DNA of 64,000 bases from Caproiciproducens sp. CPB-2 (lineage in GTDB: Bacteria; Bacillota; Clostridia; Oscillospirales; Acutalibacteraceae), in assembly GCF_036287215.1 (NCBI RefSeq), contig NZ_CP142860.1, forward strand, positions 558,001-622,000, in the 5' to 3' direction. A model generated the notes under the pieces. The model was not told the DNA's origin. It saw nothing but the letters and a program-made list of their open reading frames with translations, and did no database searches. Position numbers and translations under genes: made by a program. Below are positions 56,702-64,000 of this stretch, in pieces (within the stretch, counting starts at the first letter, position 1; every line of letters starts with the position of its first letter).

Positions 56702-58346
56702 GTACATCGACGATTACATGTCGGCGGTCCGCAGCGGGAAAGTCAAATCCTCAAAAGAAATCCACCAGGCGATGGATTATATTGAGCGAAAGCTTTACCC
56801 GCCGGCCGATGTGTTTATCGACACCGCGAAGATTGACAAAGCCGTTGAACTGATTGAGCGATATTTTGAAATGAAGCTCCTGCCGTGGGAACTTTTTGTG
56901 TTGGCTCTTGTGCATTGCTACTATCGTCAAACCGATACCGTCGTGTTCAATGAGTTCTTCATCATGATGGGGCGCGGGAATGGCAAGAACGGGTTTATCT
57001 CTGGTTTAGCGTGGTATCTCACGACGAAGTATCACGGAGTAAACGGGTACAACGTCGATATCATCGCAAACAGCGAAGATCAGGCGAAAACATCGTTTGA
57101 AGATATTTACTCCATGCTGGAAAGCACCTGGGCAAAATCCAAACGATTTTTTTATAAGTCCAAAGTCGAGATTACAAATTTACAGACAAAATCCTATATC
57201 AAGTACAACACGTCGAACGCCCGCACCAAAGACGGAAAGCGCTCGGCGTGTTTGATTTTTGATGAAGAGCATGAGTACGAAAATTCCAAAAACATCGGCG
57301 TGTTTCAGTCTGGGTTCGGCAAGCGGAAACACAGCCGGATATTCAAAATTACCACAAACGGATATGTTCGCGACGGCGTACTTGATGATGATCTCCGCTT
57401 GGCACATGATGTTTTGAGCGGCGACATTACCGAGCTTGGCCTCTGCCCGCTGATCTATAAGATGGATTCCGACGAAGAAGTCAACCATCCTGAACTGTGG
57501 GAAAAGGCAAATCCGTCTCTCCCGTGCTTCCCTGAATTGAAAAAAGAAATGGATTCCGAGTACGTCAAGATGAAGTACGACCGGCAGACATTTCTTGATT
57601 TTTACACAAAGCGTATGAACCTACCCCGCAGCGGAGAAGAAACGCCGATCACGGCGGAGGAAAACATAGCCGCGACGAATCAGCCGATTTCAGACCTGAC
57701 CGGACACCCCTGCACGGCCGGGATTGACTATGCGGCAATCAACGACTTTGCCAGCGCAAACCTCCATTTCAAGGAAGGGGAAAAAAGATATGACATCAAT
57801 CACTCATGGCTCTGCTTACAGTCCGCCGACCTGAACCGGCTGAAAATTCCGTGGAAAGATTGGGCGGCGCGCGGGTGGCTGACGCTGGTCGACGAAAAGG
57901 AAATCAATCCGGATATCCTCGCCGAATGGATTTCAAAGCAGGCGCAGAAGTACAACATCAAAAAGCTTGCCCTGGATAACAACAAATACGCTGTTGTGGC
58001 GCGGGCGCTCCGTGACGTCGGGTTTGACACAAAGACATATAAGAATCTGGTCTGCGTCCGGCCGAACGACATCATGCGGACGGTACCGGTGATCGACAGC
58101 GTGTTTATCAATCAGAATTTTGCATGGGGAGATTATCCCCCCCTTCGCTGGGCGGCTCGGAATACGAAGCGGGAAGAGCGGGGGCGAACGGAAGGAACCA
58201 GCACAGGGAATTTTTACTATGCAAAAATCGAAGCGAAATCCAGAAAGACAGACCCGTGGATGTCGGTAGTCCACTCAATGACGATTGAAAGTGAACTGGA
58301 TGAAGTCACAAGCTCCTATGACGATATGCCGGTAATTACCCTGTAA
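56688..58346 (+). CDS. terL: Terminase large subunit
   Basis: 552 residues. ATPase: Walker A MGRGNGKNGF, Walker B ACLIFDEEHEYENS. Nuclease: RNase H-like Asp in CTAGIDYAAINDFASA and a second acidic site around KKLALDNNKYA. Packages DNA into proheads and cuts it. Start at ATG 56688 with GGTGG upstream. Intact length suggests it could still be functional. Confidence 0.93.
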   Translation: MLKCKYIDDYMSAVRSGKVKSSKEIHQAMDYIERKLYPPADVFIDTAKIDKAVELIERYFEMKLLPWELFVLALVHCYYRQTDTVVFNEFFIMMGRGNGKNGFISGLAWYLTTKYHGVNGYNVDIIANSEDQAKTSFEDIYSMLESTWAKSKRFFYKSKVEITNLQTKSYIKYNTSNARTKDGKRSACLIFDEEHEYENSKNIGVFQSGFGKRKHSRIFKITTNGYVRDGVLDDDLRLAHDVLSGDITELGLCPLIYKMDSDEEVNHPELWEKANPSLPCFPELKKEMDSEYVKMKYDRQTFLDFYTKRMNLPRSGEETPITAEENIAATNQPISDLTGHPCTAGIDYAAINDFASANLHFKEGEKRYDINHSWLCLQSADLNRLKIPWKDWAARGWLTLVDEKEINPDILAEWISKQAQKYNIKKLALDNNKYAVVARALRDVGFDTKTYKNLVCVRPNDIMRTVPVIDSVFINQNFAWGDYPPLRWAARNTKREERGRTEGTSTGNFYYAKIEAKSRKTDPWMSVVHSMTIESELDEVTSSYDDMPVITL

Positions 58347-58359
58347 TGGAGGTGAGAAA

Positions 58360-59547
58360 TTGGGATTAATATCTTGGCTGTATGAAAAGCTCGGCGGGCA
58401 GGCGGTACCAGTCAGCGGTGAGGGCCTTGCCGAGGACATCGACGAATATTATCAAGCCTATGCGGATGTGTATTACCGGGAGCTTGCTTTCTGGTCAACT
58501 GTAAATACCATCGCAAACGCCGTCAGCAAGTGCGAATTCAAGACTTACTCCGGGGGCGTTGAAAAGAAAGGCGCAGAGTATTATCTCTGGAATGTGGAAC
58601 CAAATAAAAATCAGAATTCAAGCGGATTCATCCATAAATGGATTGCACAACTCTACCGCCATAATGAATGCTTGATTATTGAGCAGAACGGGCAGCTGCT
58701 TGTAGCGGACAGTTTTATTAGAACGCCTTACGCTCTGTACGACGATATTTTTACCAACGTAACGGTTGGTGATTTTTCTTTTTCACGGTCTTTTAGCCAG
58801 TCGGAGGTCCTCTATTGGCAGCTCTCCGAAAAAGATATGCGGAAGGTCACGGCGGCGCTGTACCAAAGCTATTCAAAGCTGCTTGCCTATAGCATGAAAG
58901 CCTATCAGAAGTCGCGTGGAACGAAGGGAATTTTCAATTATGAGACATTGCCGGTCGCGGGGTCGGAGCAAAGAAAAGCCTTTGACGACTTGCTGGAAAA
59001 CAAGTTCAAAACGTTCATGAGTACCGGCGATGCTATTCTCCCTCTCGGCTCTGGACAGTCCTATGCTGACATCGGCAGCAAGACCTATTCTTCCGAAAGC
59101 ACCCGCGATATCCGGGCGATGGTAGATGATATTTCCGACTTCACGGCAAAAGCATTCGGCGTTCCTCCTGCACTGCTTCATGGCGACGTGCAGGGCGTGA
59201 ATGAGGTTACGGACCAGCTATTGACGTTTTGTGTGGATCCATTATGTTGCATGCTCGAGGAGGAGATCAACCGGAAGCGTTACGGCCAATCGGAATTTTT
59301 GAAACGCAATTACATGCAGATTGACACAAAGTCCATTAAGCACATTGACTTGTTAAGCGTGTCTACGTCCATTGACAAGCTGATTTCTTCCGGCGCGTAT
59401 AGCATTAACGACATTCGCCGTCTGTGTAATGACGAGCCGATCGATGCCGATTGGGCGAACCGTCACATGATTACAAAAAATTATACCGTTGCCGATCTGA
59501 TGGCGACTATGGAGGGAAACGATGATGGAACAGCTAAGAAAGAATGA
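58360..59547 (+). CDS. Phage portal protein (HK97 type)
   Basis: 395 residues from TTG 58360 after GGAGGTGAG. YYRELAFWSTVNTIANAVSKCEF near residue 40, LYRHNECLIIE, AKAFGVPPALLHGDVQG and the C-terminal ISSGAYSINDIRRLCNDEPI are typical portal features. Forms the dodecameric DNA entry vertex. Confidence 0.88.
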   Translation: MGLISWLYEKLGGQAVPVSGEGLAEDIDEYYQAYADVYYRELAFWSTVNTIANAVSKCEFKTYSGGVEKKGAEYYLWNVEPNKNQNSSGFIHKWIAQLYRHNECLIIEQNGQLLVADSFIRTPYALYDDIFTNVTVGDFSFSRSFSQSEVLYWQLSEKDMRKVTAALYQSYSKLLAYSMKAYQKSRGTKGIFNYETLPVAGSEQRKAFDDLLENKFKTFMSTGDAILPLGSGQSYADIGSKTYSSESTRDIRAMVDDISDFTAKAFGVPPALLHGDVQGVNEVTDQLLTFCVDPLCCMLEEEINRKRYGQSEFLKRNYMQIDTKSIKHIDLLSVSTSIDKLISSGAYSINDIRRLCNDEPIDADWANRHMITKNYTVADLMATMEGNDDGTAKKE

Positions 59548-59569
59548 TTCCGCGAGAGGGGGTGATTAG

Positions 59570-60352
59570 TTGAAAAAGTATTATTCGATGGAAACCAGCG
59601 GGCGCACGGCTGACGTGTACATTTTCGGCGACATTGTAGACGCCGCAAGCACCGGGGTTGATGCAGCACTTGGGTTTGATTTTGGAGATGTTTCTGGGCT
59701 ATCCATTGTCAATGAGATTAAGAATCTCGACGTCGATACAATTAATGTCCACATCAACAGCATGGGCGGTTACACCAACGAGGGTATAGCAATCTTTAAT
59801 ACCCTCAAAAACAGCAAGGCAAAGGTCAACACAATCGTGGATGGATTCGCCTGCTCCGCCGCGTCCATTATATTTATGGCGGGGGGTAACCGGATCATGA
59901 ACAGCGCATCAATTCTTATGATCCATAATGCGTGGAGTATAACGGAAGGAAATGCGGCGCAGATGCGGCAGCAGGCGGATGTGCTGGAAAAAATCTCGCA
60001 GGCGGCCGGGAATGCCTACGCTGAAAAAGTTACAATCAGCCGGGAAGAGCTGGACACTATGCTTGACGGTGAAAACCATGAGGGCACATGGATCTTGCCG
60101 GAGGACGCATTGAAGATGGGTTTTGCGACAGAGATTTCCAGCGCCACCGAAAGCAGCGCCGCAAGCCAAAGCGCCATGCGGATGATGTTCCAAAAATTTA
60201 CGGCAAAGCCGAAAGTTGCTACACAATCTCCGATTGACGTTGAAAAATTGGCGTCCTCCGTCGTGGAAAAGCTCATGGAAAAGATTCCGGAACCCCCGAA
60301 AGAAAACAATCCCATGAAATTTTTGAGCGCCCTTACGGGCGGAAAGGACTGA
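59570..60352 (+). CDS. Head maturation protease (ClpP-type)
   Basis: 260 residues from TTG 59570. ClpP-like serine protease: NVHINSMGGYTNEGIAIFNTL, nucleophile region DGFACSAASIIFMAGG, His in ILMIHNAWSITEGN, and a later Asp. Processes the capsid N-terminus and scaffold in HK97-like assembly. The C-terminal 50 residues may act as scaffold. Confidence 0.9.
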   Translation: MKKYYSMETSGRTADVYIFGDIVDAASTGVDAALGFDFGDVSGLSIVNEIKNLDVDTINVHINSMGGYTNEGIAIFNTLKNSKAKVNTIVDGFACSAASIIFMAGGNRIMNSASILMIHNAWSITEGNAAQMRQQADVLEKISQAAGNAYAEKVTISREELDTMLDGENHEGTWILPEDALKMGFATEISSATESSAASQSAMRMMFQKFTAKPKVATQSPIDVEKLASSVVEKLMEKIPEPPKENNPMKFLSALTGGKD

Positions 60353-60356
60353 TAAC

Positions 60357-61553
60357 ATGAAAAATCTTGATACCCTCAACGAAAAGAAGGCCGAAATCCT
60401 CCAGCGTATGAGCGAGGCGGTAAAGTCCAACGACACCGAGGCGTTTGCGCAGGCGTGGTCTGACCTTGCCAACAACATTCAGGACGCGGTGATGAAGGAT
60501 GCGCAGGAACTGATCCAGCAGAACGACACAGTCGTCCTCGCGCAGCGCGGCGTCCGGCAGCTCACCAGCGAGGAAACCAAATACTGGCAGGGCGCTATTG
60601 ACGCGATTCGTAGCGACATGACCGGAGGCCACGCAAAATCTGCTGTTACCCTGATCGATGAAACGCTCCCGAAAACCACGATCAATGCGGTTTTTGATGA
60701 CCTAACCGCAAATCACCCGCTCCTTGATGCGATCAATTTCCAGAACACCAGCGCCCTGACGGAAATTCTGATTTCCACGACCTCCGGCGTGGCCGGGTGG
60801 AGCGAGCTGACCGCGACGATCACGGATGAACTGTCCGGCGCGTTTGCGGTGATCAATCTCGACAAGAAAAAACTGTCGGCATTCATCCCCGTCGCAAACG
60901 CGATGCTTGACCTTGGCCCGACATGGCTTGACCAGTATGTCCGTACCCTGCTTTCCGAAGCGCTCGCGGTTGAATTGGAAGCTGGTGCTGTGGACGGAGA
61001 CGGCAGCGGAAAGCCTCTCGGAATGACCCGCGCACTGACCGGAGACACCGGCGGAGTGTTCCCCCGCAAGACTGCAACCGCGATTACTGCTCTTGACCCG
61101 ACGACCTACGGAACCATCCTCAACACGCTTTCGCAGGGGCCGAACAACAAGCGCCGCGCAATTGCCTCTGTCCTGCTGATTGTGAATCCTGCGGACTATT
61201 TCACGAAGGTGTTCCCCGCTACTACTCCCCGCACCACGGACGGCGGCTTCAATTCCGGCGTGTTCCCGTTTCCGACCACGGTCATTCAGTCGGCGGCGGT
61301 ACCGGAAGGCCATGCGGTGATGGGACTTGGGCCGAAATATTTTATGGGCCTCGGGACTGGTAAGGCCGGGAAACTGGAATATTCCGACGAATACAAATTC
61401 CTCGAGGATCAGCGCGTTTACCGTATTAAGCTGTACGGAAACGGCAGGGCGCTGGACGAGAATGCTTTTGTTTATCTCGACATCTCCGGGCTTGTGCCTT
61501 ACGTCCAGCAGGTTAAGGTGACGAACGCAGCGGATTTTCCGACGGGCGCTTAA
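60357..61553 (+). CDS. Major capsid protein (HK97 fold)
   Basis: 398 residues. The N-terminal helical delta domain (about 1-70) would be removed by the protease; the mature part has TLIDETLPKTTINAVFDDLTANHPLLD, KLSAFIPVANAMLDLGPTWLDQYVRTLL, and GKPLGMTRAL. Four bases after the protease stop. A further reading frame (-1) continues past the stop as a Rho-N-like peptide, see 61580. Confidence 0.9.
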   Translation: MKNLDTLNEKKAEILQRMSEAVKSNDTEAFAQAWSDLANNIQDAVMKDAQELIQQNDTVVLAQRGVRQLTSEETKYWQGAIDAIRSDMTGGHAKSAVTLIDETLPKTTINAVFDDLTANHPLLDAINFQNTSALTEILISTTSGVAGWSELTATITDELSGAFAVINLDKKKLSAFIPVANAMLDLGPTWLDQYVRTLLSEALAVELEAGAVDGDGSGKPLGMTRALTGDTGGVFPRKTATAITALDPTTYGTILNTLSQGPNNKRRAIASVLLIVNPADYFTKVFPATTPRTTDGGFNSGVFPFPTTVIQSAAVPEGHAVMGLGPKYFMGLGTGKAGKLEYSDEYKFLEDQRVYRIKLYGNGRALDENAFVYLDISGLVPYVQQVKVTNAADFPTGA

Positions 61554-61579
61554 CCGAAAACAGCCCTGACCTCGCTGCC

Positions 61580-61684
61580 ATGACACGGGCGGAACTGCTT
61601 GAAACGGCGGCGGGAATGGGGCTTACCGGTCTAAGCGCCGCCAGAAAAGCGGACATAAAAACAGCGATTGAGGCGGTGATGTGA
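61580..61684 (+). CDS. 34-residue SAP/Rho-N-like peptide, possibly a -1 frame extension of the capsid gene
   Basis: MTRAELLETAAGMGLTGLSA then a short Lys/Ala helix, the helix-extension-helix pattern of Rho N-terminal/SAP-like domains. No Shine-Dalgarno precedes the ATG. The same frame stays open upstream into the capsid gene (LTENSPDLAA just before the Met), so it may be reached by frameshifting or coupling, or the gene may have suffered a frameshift. Its stop overlaps the next start (TGATG). Confidence 0.45.
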   Translation: MTRAELLETAAGMGLTGLSAARKADIKTAIEAVM

Positions 61685-61992
61685 TGGCCCTCCCCGATGG
61701 GCTGCTCGACGCGGTCAAAAACAATCTGGATATAACGTGGGATGACCCGGGCGGCGACACAAAGCTGTCCGGGATTATTGCGCGCGGAATTAAGTACCTC
61801 GACACCTCGGCGGGCATGGTACTGGATTATACCGCCGAGGATAAGCCCCGCGAATTGCTGATGGAGTATTGCCGATATGCCCGCAGCAACGCTCTTGACG
61901 AATTTCAGACAAATTATCTGCACGAGCTGTTGACGCTCCAAATTCAAGCGGAGGTGGGCGCGTATGATACGGAAGAAAGCACAGACCCATAA
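61684..61992 (+). CDS. Head-tail connector protein
   Basis: 102 residues. LLDAVKNNLDITWDDPGGDTKLSGIIARGIKYL is the gp6-like connector opening, with a helical bundle after it. Attaches to the portal. Overlaps the next gene by 29 bp. Confidence 0.82.
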   Translation: MALPDGLLDAVKNNLDITWDDPGGDTKLSGIIARGIKYLDTSAGMVLDYTAEDKPRELLMEYCRYARSNALDEFQTNYLHELLTLQIQAEVGAYDTEESTDP

Positions 61993-62317
61993 CGACGGAA
62001 TTGTGAAAATCTATACCGTGACGAACTCCGCCCCGCCCGGCGGGATGCCTGTGGAGGCGCTGGTACTGAAAGAAACGCTCCGCTACAAGGAACGAACTGT
62101 CGGTAATCAACGTTACTATCAGGCGATGCAGGCTGGGGCGAAGGTTGATATGGTGCTCCGCTGCCTGCTCCGCCGTGATGTATCCGGGCAGGATATTGCA
62201 ATCCCGAACGATGGGAAGCAGTACCGAATTACGCTTGTGCAGTACCCGGAGGATGCGGAACCGCCTGTGATGGACTTGACACTGGAAAGGGTGACACAGG
62301 ATTATGAGCTCTCTTGA
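61964..62317 (+). CDS. Head closure / head-tail adaptor protein
   Basis: 117 residues, beta-rich. VDMVLRCLLRRDVSGQDIAIPNDGKQYRITLVQYPED fits SPP1 gp16/HK97 gp7-like head closure proteins. It overlaps the truncated tail gene at 62304. Confidence 0.75.
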   Translation: MIRKKAQTHNDGIVKIYTVTNSAPPGGMPVEALVLKETLRYKERTVGNQRYYQAMQAGAKVDMVLRCLLRRDVSGQDIAIPNDGKQYRITLVQYPEDAEPPVMDLTLERVTQDYELS

Positions 62318-62435
62318 TGCTTTAAAAACCGCCTTGCTTTCTGTCACCGATAATGTCGGCCATTACACGTCCCATAAAAAAACAGATCGATATATCGTAT
62401 GGGCCGAGGATGGCGGCTACGAAAATTGGTCATAA
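62304..62435 (+). pseudogene. 5' fragment of a tail terminator-like gene
   Basis: 43 residues: MSSLDALKTALLSVTDNVGH, then KKTDRYIVWAEDGG and an abrupt YENWS stop. The opening looks like full-length phage tail-component proteins of about 110-130 residues, so only the first third remains. It runs straight into unrelated tail-fibre sequence, marking a deletion junction near 62405-62430. Confidence 0.6.
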
Positions 62436-62715
62436 GGTACTAATTGGCTGCAGAGTAACTGTTCCGCAAACCGGTCTGGGTAGTGGTCAGGTGCAAATTC
62501 AAGGATTTCCTTGGTCATCCGCAGAAAATGTCGGTGTGTTGATTCCAATAACAAATATAGAAACTACAACATGGGCGTTTGGGAGATTAATGATTGATGA
62601 GAGCGGACTGTTCCTGTGTAAAGTGCAACCAGGATATGCTGCTTTTGATGCTGCAGCTGTTGCAAATGTAAATCCGGAAATAGGATTCCATTTTTCTTAT
62701 CACTCATGGATTTGA
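62405..62715 (+). pseudogene. 3' fragment of a tail fibre/receptor-type gene
   Basis: About 95 residues in the frame beginning near KIGHKVLIGCRVTVPQTGLG, then QVQIQGFPWSS and the C-terminal FHFSYHSWI. This is the beta-strand end domain of phage tail-fibre or minor structural proteins (K-I-G-x-x-V ... I-x-G-x-P). No own start or upstream fibre sequence remains. More AT-rich than the head genes. Confidence 0.6.
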
Positions 62716-62732
62716 TGGTTAGGAGGTCAAAC

Positions 62733-63077
62733 ATGTATTATGATTCATTAACAGAAAAAGGTGTATCTATTCTAAAAATCATTGATGATGTTAATAATAG
62801 AAAATGGTACAGCAATAGCGCAGAAGGTAGAGTTGAACTACAAGCCGATGTGGATGAAGAAACCTATAATGCTATCATTGCCGTATGGGGAGATACACCG
62901 ACAGTTGTTGAACCAGTTCCGCCGCCTGAACAGCCGACAGACACCGACATTCTCGGTCAGACGGTTGCCGATCTGACACTGCAAAACATGCAGCTCAATT
63001 CCGCAGTGGACACGCTGGGCGCCGCGCTCGCACAGACTCAGATTGACATAATGGCCCTGAAAGGAGGCGCATCCTGA
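62733..63077 (+). CDS. Phage protein between tail fibre and XkdX
   Basis: 114 residues from ATG 62733 (AGGAGGT upstream). YYDSLTEKGVSILKIIDDV, then a Pro-rich linker PVPPPEQPTD, and a C-terminal helix of the type ILGQTVADLTLQNMQLNSAV, possibly a trimeric coiled coil. Such proteins sit at the end of tail modules. The TGATG overlap couples it to xkdX. Confidence 0.6.
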   Translation: MYYDSLTEKGVSILKIIDDVNNRKWYSNSAEGRVELQADVDEETYNAIIAVWGDTPTVVEPVPPPEQPTDTDILGQTVADLTLQNMQLNSAVDTLGAALAQTQIDIMALKGGAS

Positions 63078-63217
63078 TGGCATTTTGGGCGTTGGCGTAT
63101 ACCCGTAAATGGGTAACGATCGATCAGCTCCGGCAGGCCGTGTTGACGGACAGCAATCCGTACGGCCAGATCACACCGGAGCAGTTTCAGACAATTACAG
63201 GGGAGGAATTCGCATGA
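63077..63217 (+). CDS. XkdX family protein
   Basis: 46 residues (MAFWALAYTRKWVTIDQLRQ start; ITPEQFQTITGEEF near the end). XkdX-type small proteins lie after the tail fibre genes of many Firmicutes phages. Function unknown. Overlaps the lysin start by 4 bp. Confidence 0.75.
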   Translation: MAFWALAYTRKWVTIDQLRQAVLTDSNPYGQITPEQFQTITGEEFA

Positions 63218-64000
63218 TAAAAGGTATCGATATCGCCCGTTATCAGGGAAATCCTGATTTTCGGCGCGTTAAGGCTGCCGGCATCCAGTATGCGATGCTT
63301 AAAGCAACCGAGGGAGTCAACTACATAGACCCTTGTTTCAAGGCCAATGCCGCGGCCGCGATTTCCGCAGGGTTGCCGATCGGCGTATACCATTTTCTTC
63401 GCGCGGGCAGCGTAGCTGATCAAGTGCGGGATTGTCTGGCGGCGATTAAGCCATATCGGATTACATGGCCGGTCGCCGTGGACGTGGAGGATGCCCCAGG
63501 AACCACGGAATTGTCCAAACTCGGACGGGACAAGCTGACTGACATGGCAATCGACTTCTGCCTGAAGATCAAGGCTGCCGGGTACCCGCCGATGATCTAC
63601 AGCAATTACAATTGGCTGTACGTTGCAAAATATCTTGACGTCGCCCGCATCAAGGCCGCAGGAATCCCAATCTGGATGGCGTGGTACAGCAAGGCAACGC
63701 CGGACAATACCGACCGGTCCGCGCTGTGCGACATGTGGCAGTATGCGAGTGACGGCAAGGCGGACGGCATCACCAGTGACGGCCTTGACATGAATGTGTC
63801 CTATCGGGATTTCGGAGTCGTGCCATACACCTGCGATACGTCCGGCGCGGTTGAGATAGCGAAAGGCAGTTGCTATACCGCCAAAACGACCGGTGAAATT
63901 GAGCTTGTGGCCGGAACTCCGGGGCGTGTACAGATCATCCGGTGCATCCAACAGGGCTATATCCTGTGGCATATCGTGCCAATCGGCGAGCCCGGGCAGG
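63214..64000 (+). CDS. GH25 endolysin (partial, continues past window)
   Basis: At least 262 residues. Glycoside hydrolase family 25 lysozyme: Asp6 in KGIDIARYQG, and the Asp90-x-Glu92 pair in VAVDVEDAPGT, then MIYSNYNWL and IWMAWYS. It would cut peptidoglycan for host lysis. After about residue 200 a smaller beta-rich domain begins (SCYTAKTTGEIELVAGTPGR), probably for wall binding; the end is beyond base 64,000. No holin gene precedes it in this window. Confidence 0.9.
   Translation, partial: MIKGIDIARYQGNPDFRRVKAAGIQYAMLKATEGVNYIDPCFKANAAAAISAGLPIGVYHFLRAGSVADQVRDCLAAIKPYRITWPVAVDVEDAPGTTELSKLGRDKLTDMAIDFCLKIKAAGYPPMIYSNYNWLYVAKYLDVARIKAAGIPIWMAWYSKATPDNTDRSALCDMWQYASDGKADGITSDGLDMNVSYRDFGVVPYTCDTSGAVEIAKGSCYTAKTTGEIELVAGTPGRVQIIRCIQQGYILWHIVPIGEPGQ

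Noticed and set aside
63187..63972. 261-codon minus-strand frame
   Set aside because: Antisense of the GH25 lysin, whose catalytic residues are plain.
1..64000. CRISPR array
   Set aside because: No run of regularly spaced identical repeats was seen; the short repeats noted are dyads or tandem pairs.
1..64000. Insertion sequence or transposase gene
   Set aside because: No transposase-like protein was recognised; the only mobile element supported is the prophage.

Overview
The window looks like a chromosome segment of an anaerobic, spore-forming Clostridia member, probably Oscillospiraceae/Ruminococcaceae (inferred from gene content; no 16S gene is present). Supporting signs are anaerobic (early-cobalt) cobalamin genes, an ECF transporter followed by truA, a ClpC-type ATPase with a zinc-finger N-terminus, a CutC/Lrp/DUF212 block, a split transketolase, an iron-dependent alcohol dehydrogenase, a possible gamma-type spore protein, and frequent TTG starts. 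The right-hand 26.5 kb is a prophage that runs off the window end.

Chromosomal part (1-37,370). 1-7,504 is one plus-strand operon for cobalt import and corrin synthesis: cbiA (3' part), cbiQ, cbiO, cbiM, cbiN, cbiK, a BtuF/BtuC/BtuD-like ABC importer, and cbiL. Then come DUF4180 and Nim-like genes, a possible small spore protein, pyrBI behind a promoter and attenuator-like hairpin, aspA, cutC, an Lrp regulator, a DUF212 membrane protein, an acyltransferase, a DUF4489-like protein, an Fe-alcohol dehydrogenase with its own promoter and leader hairpin, and split transketolase. After a small DUF2007-like gene and a two-gene threonine/serine exporter, two minus-strand genes (GNAT, double PPK2) precede ruvC-ruvA-ruvB-glmM, an RlmK-like methyltransferase, ecfA1-ecfA2-ecfT-truA, a DUF5711 protein, cvpA, a CDP-alcohol phosphatidyltransferase and the ClpC-like gene. 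Five tRNA genes (Gly, Arg, His, Gln, Lys) close this part.

Prophage (about 37,371 to beyond 64,000). It abuts the 3' end of tRNA-Lys. A minus-strand lysogeny operon (XRE repressor, ImmA, integrase) faces a plus-strand early region across an operator-rich gap. The early region has an XRE/Cro-like protein, a Rha regulator, many tiny Cys-rich proteins, a HUH-type replication protein, a 997-residue helicase/methyltransferase with an apparent GNAT (Mom-like) insertion, RecU, Gp37/Gp68, ASCH and DUF4406 proteins. A hicAB module and a stack of hairpins separate this from the packaging and head genes (HNH, TerS, TerL, portal, ClpP-type protease, capsid, connectors). The head genes join almost directly to the end of a tail-fibre gene, XkdX and a GH25 lysin, so tail terminator, tail tube, tape measure and baseplate genes are missing. 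The integrase also lacks its N-terminus. The prophage is therefore probably defective.

Most notable: (1) the helicase/GNAT/methyltransferase polypeptide, a candidate DNA hypermodification enzyme; (2) three isolated reverse-strand mini-genes with the same promoter geometry and a dyad centred on the -10 hexamer, which look like a family of co-regulated moron genes; (3) the tail-deletion junction near 62.42 kb.
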